Assembly: GCA_937981905.1 (NCBI GenBank)
Contig: CALJMY010000166.1
Location: 1-41,326, forward strand
DNA: 41,326 bases
Source: an uncultured Enterobacterales bacterium
Lineage (GTDB): Bacteria; Pseudomonadota; Gammaproteobacteria; Enterobacterales; Psychrobiaceae
Direction: 5' to 3'
Under the pieces are notes generated by a model that worked only from the letters and a program-made list of their open reading frames with translations, ran no database searches and had not been told where the DNA came from. The translations under genes were made by a program, and so were the position numbers. This document shows, in pieces, positions 1 through 9,263 of this stretch (position 1 is its first letter; each line of letters opens with the position of its first letter).

Positions 1-297
1 GACTGAGCGTTCATCTGAAGCATTGGTTAATAACTGCATCCCCAAACAAATACCAAGGACGGGCTGAGTTAACGATTGAATAAGCGTAACGAGATCTAAG
101 TCGTTAAGGTTTTTCATCGCCGCGCCAGCTGTGCCTACGCCCGGTAGTACCACATGAGATGCTTGTTTAATTAAATCTACATCACGACTTACCGTGACGT
201 CGTCTGACAAACGTTCAAAAGCACATCGCACTGATGTGATGTTGGCACAACCTGTGTCAATAATGACAACGTTAGTTTTTGTATTCACAGATGACAT
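1..297 (-). CDS. hisH: Imidazole glycerol phosphate synthase, glutaminase subunit HisH (partial, N-terminal part)
   Basis: Reverse-strand translation starts MSSVNTKTNVVIIDTGCANITSVRCAFERL and includes VVLPGVGTAGAAM and PVLGICLGMQLL, typical of a class I glutamine amidotransferase HisH. It runs off the window edge and abuts hisB. Confidence 0.93.
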   Translation of the reverse strand, partial: MSSVNTKTNVVIIDTGCANITSVRCAFERLSDDVTVSRDVDLIKQASHVVLPGVGTAGAAMKNLNDLDLVTLIQSLTQPVLGICLGMQLLTNASDERSV

Positions 298-1365
298 TTA
301 CAAAACACCTTTACTACTTGGCATTGCATTGCCTTCAACTTTAATCGCTTGACGTAGCGTACGGCCAAATGATTTGAATATACCTTCCACTAAGTGATGG
401 TTATTTTTGCCTTCAGCTTTTATATGCAGGGTTGCAGCCATTGCACTTGATAGTGAGTGGAAGAAATGATGAACCATTTCTGTCGCTAATTCACCAACAC
501 GTTCGTTACTAAATTTAGCCTCAAATTCTAACCAACCGCGACCTGATAAATCAAGGGCACAAGTACATAAGCACTCATCCATTGGTAGAGTAAAACCAAA
601 GCGGCCAATGCCACGTTTGTCACCTAATGCTTCTTTTAACGCACTGCCGATAGCAATCGCTGTATCTTCAACGGTGTGGTGATCATCAATATGTAAATCA
701 CCGCTTACTTGTGCGTTAAGCACAAAACCGCCGTGAGTAGCTATTTGATCAAGCATGTGATCGAAAAAGCCAATACCTGTGTCAATAACGCTGCCACCTT
801 GTTTATCAAGGTTAACGTCAATGCTAATTTGTGTTTCATTAGTATTACGAACAACGGTTGCTTTACGTTCTTTAACGGTTAAAGCGCGTGCAATGTCATC
901 CCAGTTTAATGTTTCAGGATGGTATTTAAATGATTGTAAGCCCATGTTGTTAGCAAGACCGATGTCGGTATCTCTATCGCCAATAACATAACTGTTTTTG
1001 AAATCAACACGACCTGCTTGTAATAAGTCTTTAACTAAGCCAAGTTTTGGCTTACGACATGAACAATCTTGTTCGTCAAAATGAGGACAAATTAGTACTT
1101 CTGAAAATTTTACGCCTTGAGATGTGAAAATATCCATCATTTTATCGTGTGCTAAATCAAAGTCTGCTTGTGGGAAACTGTCTGTTCCTAAACCATCTTG
1201 ATTAGACACCATGATAAGCTCATAACCAGCATTTTGAAGTTGTAATAATACTGGAATCACATTAGGTTCAAAAACAATCTTCGCTAGTGTGTCTAGTTGT
1301 TTGTCTACGGCTGGTTCTTCAACAAGAGTTCCATCACGATCAATAAATAATATTTTACTTTGCAT
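298..1365 (-). CDS. hisB: Bifunctional histidinol-phosphatase / imidazoleglycerol-phosphate dehydratase HisB
   Basis: HAD N-terminus ([15 protein letters not shown]) plus IGPD domain ([54 protein letters not shown]). Confidence 0.97.
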   Translation of the reverse strand: MQSKILFIDRDGTLVEEPAVDKQLDTLAKIVFEPNVIPVLLQLQNAGYELIMVSNQDGLGTDSFPQADFDLAHDKMMDIFTSQGVKFSEVLICPHFDEQDCSCRKPKLGLVKDLLQAGRVDFKNSYVIGDRDTDIGLANNMGLQSFKYHPETLNWDDIARALTVKERKATVVRNTNETQISIDVNLDKQGGSVIDTGIGFFDHMLDQIATHGGFVLNAQVSGDLHIDDHHTVEDTAIAIGSALKEALGDKRGIGRFGFTLPMDECLCTCALDLSGRGWLEFEAKFSNERVGELATEMVHHFFHSLSSAMAATLHIKAEGKNNHHLVEGIFKSFGRTLRQAIKVEGNAMPSSKGVL

Positions 1366-1394
1366 GCTATTGTCTCTGCTATCTATTTTGTCTA

Positions 1395-2450
1395 TTACTT
1401 AAAAGAGTCCGAAATACGAATAAGCGTATCGGTTAATTTTTTCATTTCACTGTCGCTGCCGATACTAAATCGAAGGCAATATTGCAGGGTCTCAACGTGT
1501 GATTGATTGCGAACAACAATGCCAGCATCGCCTAATTTCTTAAACCATGAATCATCGTTAAATCTGACAAGAACGAAGTTTGCACCAGAATGATATACGC
1601 TATTTACACCATGTAATTTACTGATTTCATCAAAAAATGAATAACCTAAAGCGTTAAGTTCTTTAACTTGTGTTTCCATTTGCTTAACACCATCAAGCGT
1701 TAATGCATTTGAAGCAATGTCACCAACAGGTGCTGAAATAGGGTAGGGTGCAATTACTTTTTTAGCTAAATCGATAATGTTGTCATTAGCGAGCATGAAA
1801 CCACAACGTAAACCAGCTAAACCAAAAGCTTTTGATAACGTACGAAGAATAACTAAATTATCATATTTTTCAATTAAGCTTGCCATAGTCAGTTCTGGTG
1901 AGAACTCAATGTAAGCTTCATCTACAACCACAATGCAGTCATCACTTAATGCAGCAATAATTGGCTCAATTTGAGATGGCGTTAGTGTTGATCCTGTTGG
2001 GTTATTTGGATTACAAATAAACAATAATGATGAGCCATTTAACTTGTCAGTTAATTGCGGATCGAGTTGCCAGTCAGGTGTTAACGGCACCTTATTTACA
2101 GCAACATCACAGGTAGCTGCACTAATGGCATACATTCCGTAAGTTGGGGTACAAATAGTAATACTATCTTTACCAGGCACACAAAAAGTACGAATTAATA
2201 ATTCGATGGCTTCATCAGCGCCGCGACTTGCTAATAATTGTGATTCTTTAACGCCGCTATAACGTGCATAATTTTCAACTAACGCCGTTGGTTGAAATTC
2301 AGGGTAGCGATTATAGCCAGGTTCATTATTAGCAAAAGGCGATTCATTAGCGTTAAGCCAAACATCACCTGTACCACCAATACGTCTTGCTGATTGATAA
2401 GGCGTCATGCTTAATAATTCAGGACGCGCTAAACGTTCAATAAGAGTCAT
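1395..2450 (-). CDS. hisC: Histidinol-phosphate aminotransferase HisC (start taken at [11 protein letters not shown], 24 nt inside the ORF-track start)
   Basis: PLP aminotransferase motifs ([40 protein letters not shown]), located between hisB and hisD. Confidence 0.96.
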   Translation of the reverse strand: MTLIERLARPELLSMTPYQSARRIGGTGDVWLNANESPFANNEPGYNRYPEFQPTALVENYARYSGVKESQLLASRGADEAIELLIRTFCVPGKDSITICTPTYGMYAISAATCDVAVNKVPLTPDWQLDPQLTDKLNGSSLLFICNPNNPTGSTLTPSQIEPIIAALSDDCIVVVDEAYIEFSPELTMASLIEKYDNLVILRTLSKAFGLAGLRCGFMLANDNIIDLAKKVIAPYPISAPVGDIASNALTLDGVKQMETQVKELNALGYSFFDEISKLHGVNSVYHSGANFVLVRFNDDSWFKKLGDAGIVVRNQSHVETLQYCLRFSIGSDSEMKKLTDTLIRISDSFK

Positions 2451-2451
2451 G

Positions 2452-3744
2452 TTATTTATTCGCCTCAGGCGCAAGTCTAATCGTTACAGCATTTGCATGA
2501 GCATCTAACCCTTCAGCCATTGCTAAAGGAACTATTGAGCGCTCTAACCCTGCAAGACCTTCATACGATAATTCTTGAACAGTGAAACGACGTGAAAAGT
2601 CAGCTAAACTCAAACTTGAATAACTGCTACACATGCCGTAAGTCGGTAGTACATGGTTCGTACCGCTAGAATAATCACCTGCAGATTCAGGGCTCCATTT
2701 TCCTAAGAATACAGACCCTGCGGCATAAATATTTGCTAACACGTCACGAGGTGACTCTGTTTGAATAATTAAATGCTCAGGTGCGTAACGATTAGAAATT
2801 TGGATAGCTTCATCAATACTACTACAAACAATTATTTTGCTGTGCTCAAGTGCTGCACGGGCAATGTCGCTACGTGATAATGAATGTAATTGTAATTCAA
2901 GTTGCTCGGTAACCGCTGCCGCTAGTTTATCGCAATTAGTTAACAAAATAGTTTGCGAGTCAACACCATGTTCTGCTTGTGACAATAAATCAGCTGCAAC
3001 AAACGCCGCGTTAGCATTTTCATCAGCAATAACGAGAACTTCAGATGGACCAGCTGGCATATCAATACCAGCACCGCCAATAGCATTAGATACTTGCTTT
3101 TTAGCTTCGGTAACGTATTTATTACCAGGGCCATAAATTTTATCAACACTCGGTACGCTTTCTGTACCAAATGCCATAGCGGCAACTGCTTGCGCGCCGC
3201 CAATTTGAAATATCGTAGAAACGCCGCACAATTTAGCTGTGTATAAAATCACATCAGAAATTGGTGGAGGACTACAAAGCACGACATTTGGGCAACCAGC
3301 AATTTGTGCTGGTATTGCCGTCATTAATACCGTTGACGGTAATGGCGCTGTGCCGCCTGGTGTATATAAACCGACACTGCGCAGTGCTTGCGTGCGCAGT
3401 TCACATTGCACGCCTTTGCTTGTTTCTATTGATAAGTCTTGCTGTATTTGAGCACGATGAAATTTTTCAACATTCGCTTTAGCTTGCTCAATGGCTTGCT
3501 TAAGTTCAGGTGAAATACTGTTAGCTGCCACATCGATTTGCTCAGCAGATACAGCAAGTTCATCAAGGATAATATTGTCGAACTTAGCGCAATAATCTTT
3601 CAAAGCAGCGTCGCCTTGCGATTTCACGTTTTCAATAATATTACTAACTTGTTGTTGCAACATCGCCGAATCATCGAGTGCAGGGCGCTCTAATTGTCGT
3701 TGTTGCTCTTGTTCACTCAGTGATGACCAAATTAACGTGCGCAT
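2452..3744 (-). CDS. hisD: Histidinol dehydrogenase HisD (start taken at MRTLIWSSL)
   Basis: Motifs GLYTPGGTAPLPSTVLMTAIPA, GPGNKYVTEAKKQV, DMPAGPSEVLVIAD, YAPEHLI, GDYSSGTNHVLPTYG. Confidence 0.97.
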   Translation of the reverse strand: MRTLIWSSLSEQEQQRQLERPALDDSAMLQQQVSNIIENVKSQGDAALKDYCAKFDNIILDELAVSAEQIDVAANSISPELKQAIEQAKANVEKFHRAQIQQDLSIETSKGVQCELRTQALRSVGLYTPGGTAPLPSTVLMTAIPAQIAGCPNVVLCSPPPISDVILYTAKLCGVSTIFQIGGAQAVAAMAFGTESVPSVDKIYGPGNKYVTEAKKQVSNAIGGAGIDMPAGPSEVLVIADENANAAFVAADLLSQAEHGVDSQTILLTNCDKLAAAVTEQLELQLHSLSRSDIARAALEHSKIIVCSSIDEAIQISNRYAPEHLIIQTESPRDVLANIYAAGSVFLGKWSPESAGDYSSGTNHVLPTYGMCSSYSSLSLADFSRRFTVQELSYEGLAGLERSIVPLAMAEGLDAHANAVTIRLAPEANK

Positions 3745-3748
3745 AAAC

Positions 3749-4645
3749 TTATCCCAGCATTCTTTCAATTGGCATTACAAGAATTGAACTTGCGTCCAAT
3801 GTTTTTAATTGTTCCATTATTTCCCAGCATAATGTTTCACTGCTTACAGCATGTACAACTACTTTGTCGCTATCGCCTAATGGTAAAATAGTTGGATTTT
3901 CTGCACCTGGTAACAAGCTAAGAATTTTTTCAACGTTCTTTTTAGGTGCATGAAGCATGATGTACTTAGATTCACGTGCTTGAATAACGCCGTTAAAACG
4001 AGTCATTAGCTGATCAAGCAATGCTTGTTTTTCGTCAGATAATTCACTTTTAGTTTTAATTAATACCGCTTGGCTGTTGAAGAATATTTGTGATTCTTTT
4101 AATCCATTAGCTTCTAATGTTGCGCCAGTAGAAACAAGGTCACAAATTGCATCAGCGATACCAGCGCGTGGAGCAACTTCTACAGAACCTTTTAATGTTA
4201 CATTAGTGAAGTTAACATTGTTGCTGTCTAAGTAGCGTTTTAAAAGGTGAGGGTATGAAGTAGCAATGCGTTGACCTTCAAACTGCTGAACACCTGTGTA
4301 TTCAATTTCTGTAGGAATCGCTAGTGATAAACGACAACCACCAAAATCTAAACGTTTTAATACGTCATATTGATTTGGAGCATTTGCTGCAATACGCTCT
4401 AATTCTGTTTCTTCAAGCTCATTTTCACCAATGATGCCTAAATCACATACGCCATCCATTATAAGAGTAGGGATGTCGTCATCACGTACTAATAATAAAT
4501 CGATAGGTAGATTAGTTGCATGAGCAATTAAACGTTGTGAATTAGTGTTAAATTTAACACCACTAGCTTTTAATAATTTTTTTGCTTCGTCTGATAAACG
4601 GCCTTTCTTTTGAATGGCAATTCTTAATCTGTTACTTGTTTGCAT
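3749..4645 (-). CDS. hisG: ATP phosphoribosyltransferase HisG (long form)
   Basis: N-terminus [52 protein letters not shown]-terminal ACT-like regulatory region. Confidence 0.97.
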   Translation of the reverse strand: MQTSNRLRIAIQKKGRLSDEAKKLLKASGVKFNTNSQRLIAHATNLPIDLLLVRDDDIPTLIMDGVCDLGIIGENELEETELERIAANAPNQYDVLKRLDFGGCRLSLAIPTEIEYTGVQQFEGQRIATSYPHLLKRYLDSNNVNFTNVTLKGSVEVAPRAGIADAICDLVSTGATLEANGLKESQIFFNSQAVLIKTKSELSDEKQALLDQLMTRFNGVIQARESKYIMLHAPKKNVEKILSLLPGAENPTILPLGDSDKVVVHAVSSETLCWEIMEQLKTLDASSILVMPIERMLG

Positions 4646-4663
4646 TATTGTAGTACTCCAAAA

Positions 4664-4692
4664 ATAAAAAAACCTCTGTGTTGTCAGAGGTT
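4664..4692 (-). terminator. his attenuator, Rho-independent terminator
   Basis: On the minus strand AACCTCTG-ACAACA-CAGAGGTT is followed by a T-rich tract (TTTTTATTTTTG), between hisL and hisG. Confidence 0.85.
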
Positions 4693-4755
4693 TTTATTAA
4701 TCATTTAACCGCTGGCAGAAACATCATTTTTTTCCAGCAGATAATCTCCTGAAAA

Positions 4756-4803
4756 TTACCGGATAATATGGTGATGGTGATGGTGTCCCAGAGAATTATT
4801 CAT
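4756..4803 (-). CDS. hisL: his operon leader peptide HisL (MNNSLGHHHHHHIIR)
   Basis: Minus strand ATG AAT AAT TCT CTG GGA CAC CAT CAC CAT CAC CAT ATT ATC CGG TAA: six consecutive His codons immediately upstream of a terminator and hisG. Absent from the ORF track because of its length. Confidence 0.93.
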   Translation of the reverse strand: MNNSLGHHHHHHIIR

Positions 4804-4834
4804 ATGTCAGTTAAAAATTAAATTAGTTGTGTAC

Positions 4835-4863
4835 ACAGTATGCTAGAGGACATTTAAATGCAA
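4835..4863 (-). promoter_or_regulatory. Candidate sigma70 promoter of the his operon
   Basis: Minus strand TTGCAT - 17 bp - TACTGT, about 32 bp upstream of the hisL start. Confidence 0.4.
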
Positions 4864-5131
4864 TATTTAATTGGGATATAACGTATTTAAAAAGCTATTA
4901 GTTATCTCATTATTGTATTAATAAAGTGTGGTTTGTATAGAATAGCCAAAATTTTGATAAAAAATGTAATTATCATCTTTTATCTGTTGAAATTTGTTGT
5001 AATCATTTATCATTATTAATGAGTAAATAAATGATTAACAGTGATTTATTTACGTCTGTTAATAGGAAGTTCAGTTTAAATGACTGAAAATTCACTCGTA
5101 AAAAAATCATAATAATCTAAAGGAATAACAA

Positions 5132-5959
5132 ATGGACGAATTTTCATCGGAAAACTTACAAGGTTTAGCAGATAAAGCAATCGAAATGTCGATGCTTTAT
5201 TTACCTAAGCTATTATTAGCGTTACTGACACTTATCATCGGTTTTTGGGTCATCTCAAAAATTGTTAATGGTATAAGTAAAATTTTATCAGTTCGTGCTG
5301 TTGAAGAAACGCTACAACGCTTTTTAGCAAACTTAACTGGTGTCGCTTTAAAAGCAATGCTTATAATTAGTGTTGCATCAATGATTGGTATTGAGACAAC
5401 ATCATTTATTGCTGTTTTAGGTGCAGCTGGTCTTGCGATTGGTTTAGCACTACAAGGGTCATTATCTAATTTTGCAGGTGGTGTATTAATTTTACTATTC
5501 AAACCATTTAAAATTGGTGATGTAGTAGATGCACAAGGCTATGTTGGTGTAATTAAAGAAATTCAAATTTTTAATACAATTATTACTACGCTTGATAACG
5601 AACGTGTAATTATTCCAAATGGTATTCTATCAAACGGTCCTATTAAGAACTTGTTTGCAGAACCTATTCGCCGCGTTGATATGACGTTTGGCATTAGTTA
5701 CGACGATGACGTAATAGGCGCTAAAGAAGCGTTACGTGAAATAGTACTAGCTGATACTCGTTTATTAGAAAGCGATAAAGGTCATGAAATTTATGTATCA
5801 GAACATGCTGATAGTTCAGTGAACTTATTAGTTCGTGTTTGGTGTGATTCAGCTAATTTCTGGCCTGTTTACTTCGGTATGCACGAAAGTGTTAAATTAG
5901 CGTTTGATGCTAAAGGAATTACAATTCCATACCCACAACGCGATGTACATATGAAGTAA
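5132..5959 (+). CDS. mscS: Small-conductance mechanosensitive channel, MscS family
   Basis: GAAGLAIGLALQGSLSNFAGGVLILLFKPFKIGDVV pore/beta-domain signature and full-length MscS architecture. Confidence 0.95.
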   Translation: MDEFSSENLQGLADKAIEMSMLYLPKLLLALLTLIIGFWVISKIVNGISKILSVRAVEETLQRFLANLTGVALKAMLIISVASMIGIETTSFIAVLGAAGLAIGLALQGSLSNFAGGVLILLFKPFKIGDVVDAQGYVGVIKEIQIFNTIITTLDNERVIIPNGILSNGPIKNLFAEPIRRVDMTFGISYDDDVIGAKEALREIVLADTRLLESDKGHEIYVSEHADSSVNLLVRVWCDSANFWPVYFGMHESVKLAFDAKGITIPYPQRDVHMK

Positions 5960-5983
5960 GTATTAATTTATTAATACTAAAAT

Positions 5984-6018
5984 AAAAAAGGGAACACTGT
6001 GAAGTGTTCCCTTTTTTT
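5984..6018. terminator. Bidirectional Rho-independent terminator after mscS
   Basis: AAAAAAGGGAACAC-TGTGAA-GTGTTCCCTTTTTTT; A/T tracts on both sides. Confidence 0.85.
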
Positions 6019-6150
6019 ATTATTTTTGTGAAGTCCTAAGGTAAGTTAATACTTTGGAGACTTATCATTCAAAACATTAAAAAATACACAGGTTAAGCGT
6101 TCTTAACGTGTTTATACAATGGGCTTTAAATTATCTGTTATTACGTACGT

Positions 6151-6366
6151 TAAAAAAGGAGAGTTCACCTACAAACAATCCTAAGACCATTTGGTTATTC
6201 AAGGGCGTAGCACATACTCACATGACTTAGGAAACATGGTAGATTAGACTCAACCCATTTTAAGTACACCGGTGTCTAAATAAATAAAATGCCCACCAAC
6301 AGATAAAACACCTAGAGCGTGAACATCTCCGATGTCAGTAAGGATAAATGACATTCTTAAACAAGA
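6151..6366 (-). ncRNA. Candidate structured small RNA, tentatively 6S-like
   Basis: No credible ORF. Minus strand has a TATAAT -10 hexamer at 6373-6378. Long-range closing stem GGAGA-TG-TTCAC (6330-6319) pairs with GTGAA-C-TCTCC (6168-6158), followed at once by TTTTTT. An internal GTTGGTGGGCAT resembles E. coli 6S GTTGGTGAGCAT, and CCTTGAATAACC..GGTCTTAGG resembles the 3' hairpin of 6S, but the relative spacing differs from E. coli 6S. Confidence 0.33.
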
Positions 6367-6485
6367 GTTTCTATTATACAAATGCAACAGACTTAATTGA
6401 AACAGTTAGTTACAGAATCGATAGACACTCATAACAATCTTTGACCGCAATTAAGTTTGGGAATGAAAACACTTAATGAAATGCA

Positions 6486-6515
6486 TAAAAAAGCCAGTTT
6501 GCAATACAAACTGGC
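6486..6515 (-). terminator. Rho-independent terminator of the DUF3108 gene
   Basis: Minus strand GCCAGTTTG-TATTG-CAAACTGGC-TTTTTT. Confidence 0.85.
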
Positions 6516-6571
6516 TTCATAAAACCGTAAACTTATTTTTAGGACTAGATATTTATAATAATGATTATAAA

Positions 6572-7297
6572 TTAGTCTTCAAAATGTAACCAACTCAATT
6601 GTAAATCTGCTTGTTCAGCGCCATCCTTAAATTGTGTCATTTTTACTACCGTATAATTTAATGAGGGTGCAATCCAAATCAAAGTATTACGTGTTGAATT
6701 TTCACGTACACGTTGTAATTTTATTGCTTCAAAACGGCCCATAGGAGTTTTAATCGTTTCAGTGCCTAATCTTTTAAATGTGTATTGTGTTTCTTTACAG
6801 CGTTTAACCATATGATAAGAAAGTATTTTATTCTCTTTAATTAAATCTCTACGAAGAGCAAGTTGGTAAAGTAATGGATCAAAAGTATGCTGTATCGGTT
6901 TAAAACTTTCTTTATTGTTTTTATAAATTGATTTAATGGCTTCTTTTTCAAACGTTATATGTTCTTCACGGTCTCTGCCAGTACCTGTACGTATATAATG
7001 ATAATTATCAGGGGTAAAAATACCATCTTTAATAGTGAAAGCACTATTTTCTTTTCGTGTGTCTGATAGAAACATCCACTTAATATTACTGCTAGAACTA
7101 AGATGATAACCATCTTCAGTCTTTTCTAATTTTCGTTGTCCTTTGCCTAATTCATTACCTTTACGAAAAAGTGTGTAACTTGCTTGATAAGGAACTAATG
7201 CATTTGCAGTCTCAGGTATATTCATTTCTTGTGTTTGCCCAATCGTGGCATAACTACATAAAACTAATGCTAGAGAAAGTTTAAATATGTTTATCAT
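6572..7297 (-). CDS. DUF3108 domain-containing exported protein
   Basis: Signal-peptide-like N-terminus (MINIFKLSLALVLCSYATIGQTQ) and DUF3108-like features (YQASYTLFRKGNELGKGQRKLE, FDPLLYQLALRRDL, TPMGRFEAIKLQRVRENSTRNTLIWIAPSLNYTVVKM). Confidence 0.78.
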   Translation of the reverse strand: MINIFKLSLALVLCSYATIGQTQEMNIPETANALVPYQASYTLFRKGNELGKGQRKLEKTEDGYHLSSSSNIKWMFLSDTRKENSAFTIKDGIFTPDNYHYIRTGTGRDREEHITFEKEAIKSIYKNNKESFKPIQHTFDPLLYQLALRRDLIKENKILSYHMVKRCKETQYTFKRLGTETIKTPMGRFEAIKLQRVRENSTRNTLIWIAPSLNYTVVKMTQFKDGAEQADLQLSWLHFED

Positions 7298-7392
7298 AAA
7301 ATTGTTGTTCCTAATTTGCGGTAAAGCCTATGGGCCGCTTTGAAAAAACGTTACAATACCTATTACTATTAAAGGTATAATGGTTTGTATAA

Positions 7393-8193
7393 GTGATGCA
7401 ACAGTGGCAAGAAGATTTTTTTAAAATAACACCTATTTTTAATGATTTAGATCATATTTTAGCTAATGTTAGTTGGAATGATTGGCCAAGCTGCCAAGAT
7501 TTGAACAAACTTATCCCAGATCAAGTTGCTAATTATCAAGGTCAACGCTTAACCTTAGTTGAACAAACACCAGAGTTGTTAAGCGATGGTTTGTATTATG
7601 AACAAAGAATTTACCAACAAGCACTTGTACCAACCCGCTCTCATAATTGGCATGATTTTTTTAATTCACTCATTTATTTATTATTTCCGTTAACCAAAAA
7701 AGAAATGAATAGACTTCATGTTGAAGAGATAGAGCGTTTTGGTGACCAAAAACGCTCACGCTGTCGTGATGCGATAACTCTATTAGATGAATGCGGTGTC
7801 ATTATTGCGCATTGCGATGATGACATTGCTGATGACTTAATGAATCATCGTTGGGATGATGCGTTTGTAAATAAACGTCCAGCATGGGGACAAACCGTTA
7901 ATGCTATTATGATCGGACATGCAAATTATGAAAAAGCACTCGACCCTTATATTGGTTTTACAGGTAAAGCATTGTATTTAAAAGTAACACCTAAGTTTTT
8001 TTCAATGGACATATGGGATAAGTATCAATATTTAGATACAATGTTATCTAATCAATTGGAATTACTCTTACAAGATAATAGTAAGCTTTATCCTTTACCT
8101 ATTTTAGGTGTACCGGGATGGTGGGACGCGAATGAAAATACAGAATTCTATGAAAATGGCCAATATTTTAGACCTAAACGTAAATCAAAATAA
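7393..8193 (+). CDS. DUF3025 domain-containing protein
   Basis: NWHDFFNSLIYLLFPLTKKEMNRLH and RDAITLLDECGVIIAH match the DUF3025 family as I recognise it. Confidence 0.75.
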   Translation: MMQQWQEDFFKITPIFNDLDHILANVSWNDWPSCQDLNKLIPDQVANYQGQRLTLVEQTPELLSDGLYYEQRIYQQALVPTRSHNWHDFFNSLIYLLFPLTKKEMNRLHVEEIERFGDQKRSRCRDAITLLDECGVIIAHCDDDIADDLMNHRWDDAFVNKRPAWGQTVNAIMIGHANYEKALDPYIGFTGKALYLKVTPKFFSMDIWDKYQYLDTMLSNQLELLLQDNSKLYPLPILGVPGWWDANENTEFYENGQYFRPKRKSK

Positions 8194-8208
8194 TGAAATG
8201 GATTTTTA

Positions 8209-9162
8209 ATGAGTAGTTTAGATAAATATCTTTATAAAGCGCCATTTAAACTAAGTTTTTTACACCCTAAATATATAGGTACTTGGTTAATGGTTTTACT
8301 GTTAATTATTTGTGCTTACACACCCGTAAAAATGCGTGATTGGTTCGCACAACGATTAACCAAATTAGTATTTAAAATTGCTAAAAAGCCTGTCCATATT
8401 ATTGATTGTAATTTGAAAGTTTGTTTCAAAAACATGAGTAAAGATGAACGTACTGAGCTTATTTATAAAAATATTGAAATGTTTCTATTGTCAGTACTTG
8501 GTCAAGCTGAATTAGCTTTTCGTTCTAAAAAACATATTATGAGTCGCTTTAATGTTCAAGGATTAGAGCATTTAAAAAAGATAACGGACGCTGGCGAACA
8601 AGCTATCTTTGTTGCTAGCCATACTTGGGGACTTGAATACGCAGGTACTTATTTTATGTGCGGAAATGTACCTATTGTTACTTTTATCAATCCACATAAA
8701 AATCCAATTTATAATTGGTTATCGGTTAAGCAACGGACTCGTTTTTGTGACAGTGTGTATGTTCGTGAAGGTGGTATTAGAGTAATGCTTAAAGGAATGA
8801 AAGAAGGAAAACATCTATTCTTTTTACCTGATCAAGATCATGGTGCTGACAAATGTGAATTTGCTCCTTTTTTTGATACTCAAAAAGCGTCTCTTCCTAT
8901 ATTGAATCGCTTATGTAAAGCCAGTAAAGGTCACATTGTCCCACTGCATATTGCTTATGATATTAATTACCATCGTTTTAACTTAACGATTGAACCAGCG
9001 TTTGATTGTACTGGTGCTGAAGGGTGTAAAGAATCTGAAGCGTTATTTTTAAATCATTTATTAGAGGATTTAATTATGCGTGATTTAACACAATATATGT
9101 GGATCTTACGCATTTTAAAAACTCGCCCATTGGGTGAAGAATGTATTTATAAGAAAAAGTAA
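8209..9162 (+). CDS. LpxL/LpxM-type lipid A biosynthesis acyltransferase
   Basis: Size and pattern of the HtrB/MsbB family: GLEHLKKITDAGEQAIFVASHTWGLEYAG, GGIRVMLKGMKEGKHLFFLPDQDHG, VPLHIAYDINYHRFNLTIEPAF. Confidence 0.85.
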   Translation: MSSLDKYLYKAPFKLSFLHPKYIGTWLMVLLLIICAYTPVKMRDWFAQRLTKLVFKIAKKPVHIIDCNLKVCFKNMSKDERTELIYKNIEMFLLSVLGQAELAFRSKKHIMSRFNVQGLEHLKKITDAGEQAIFVASHTWGLEYAGTYFMCGNVPIVTFINPHKNPIYNWLSVKQRTRFCDSVYVREGGIRVMLKGMKEGKHLFFLPDQDHGADKCEFAPFFDTQKASLPILNRLCKASKGHIVPLHIAYDINYHRFNLTIEPAFDCTGAEGCKESEALFLNHLLEDLIMRDLTQYMWILRILKTRPLGEECIYKKK

Positions 9163-9210
9163 AAAATTTATTTATATAGTTATTTCCAATCCTATGAATC
9201 GTGGTTTAGT

Positions 9211-9248
9211 ATTAGATAATCTGTTGTATCACAACATTATTATCTAAT
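9211..9248. promoter_or_regulatory. Large inverted repeat / potential RNA hairpin in the leader of the thiamine operon
   Basis: ATTAGATAAT-CT-GTTGT-ATC-ACAAC-ATT-ATTATCTAAT: outer 10-bp and inner 5-bp perfect arms, ending 15 bp before the TonB receptor ATG. Confidence 0.6.
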
Positions 9249-9263
9249 TAACTGGATCACACA

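Noticed and set aside
4761-4785. (CAT/CAC)n run encoding HHHHHH could look like a vector-derived His-tag
   Set aside because: It lies in a 15-codon ORF directly before a terminator and hisG, as expected for a natural his leader peptide; no vector sequence nearby.
6018-6486. Considered a tmRNA, RNase P RNA or CsrB-type RNA in this gap
   Set aside because: No tmRNA ends or CCA, no RNase P core, and too few GGA hairpin motifs for CsrB; only a weak 6S resemblance remains.
9163-9263. Looked for a TPP (THI-box) riboswitch before the thiamine receptor
   Set aside because: No THI-box core sequences seen; only an inverted repeat is present, reported separately.
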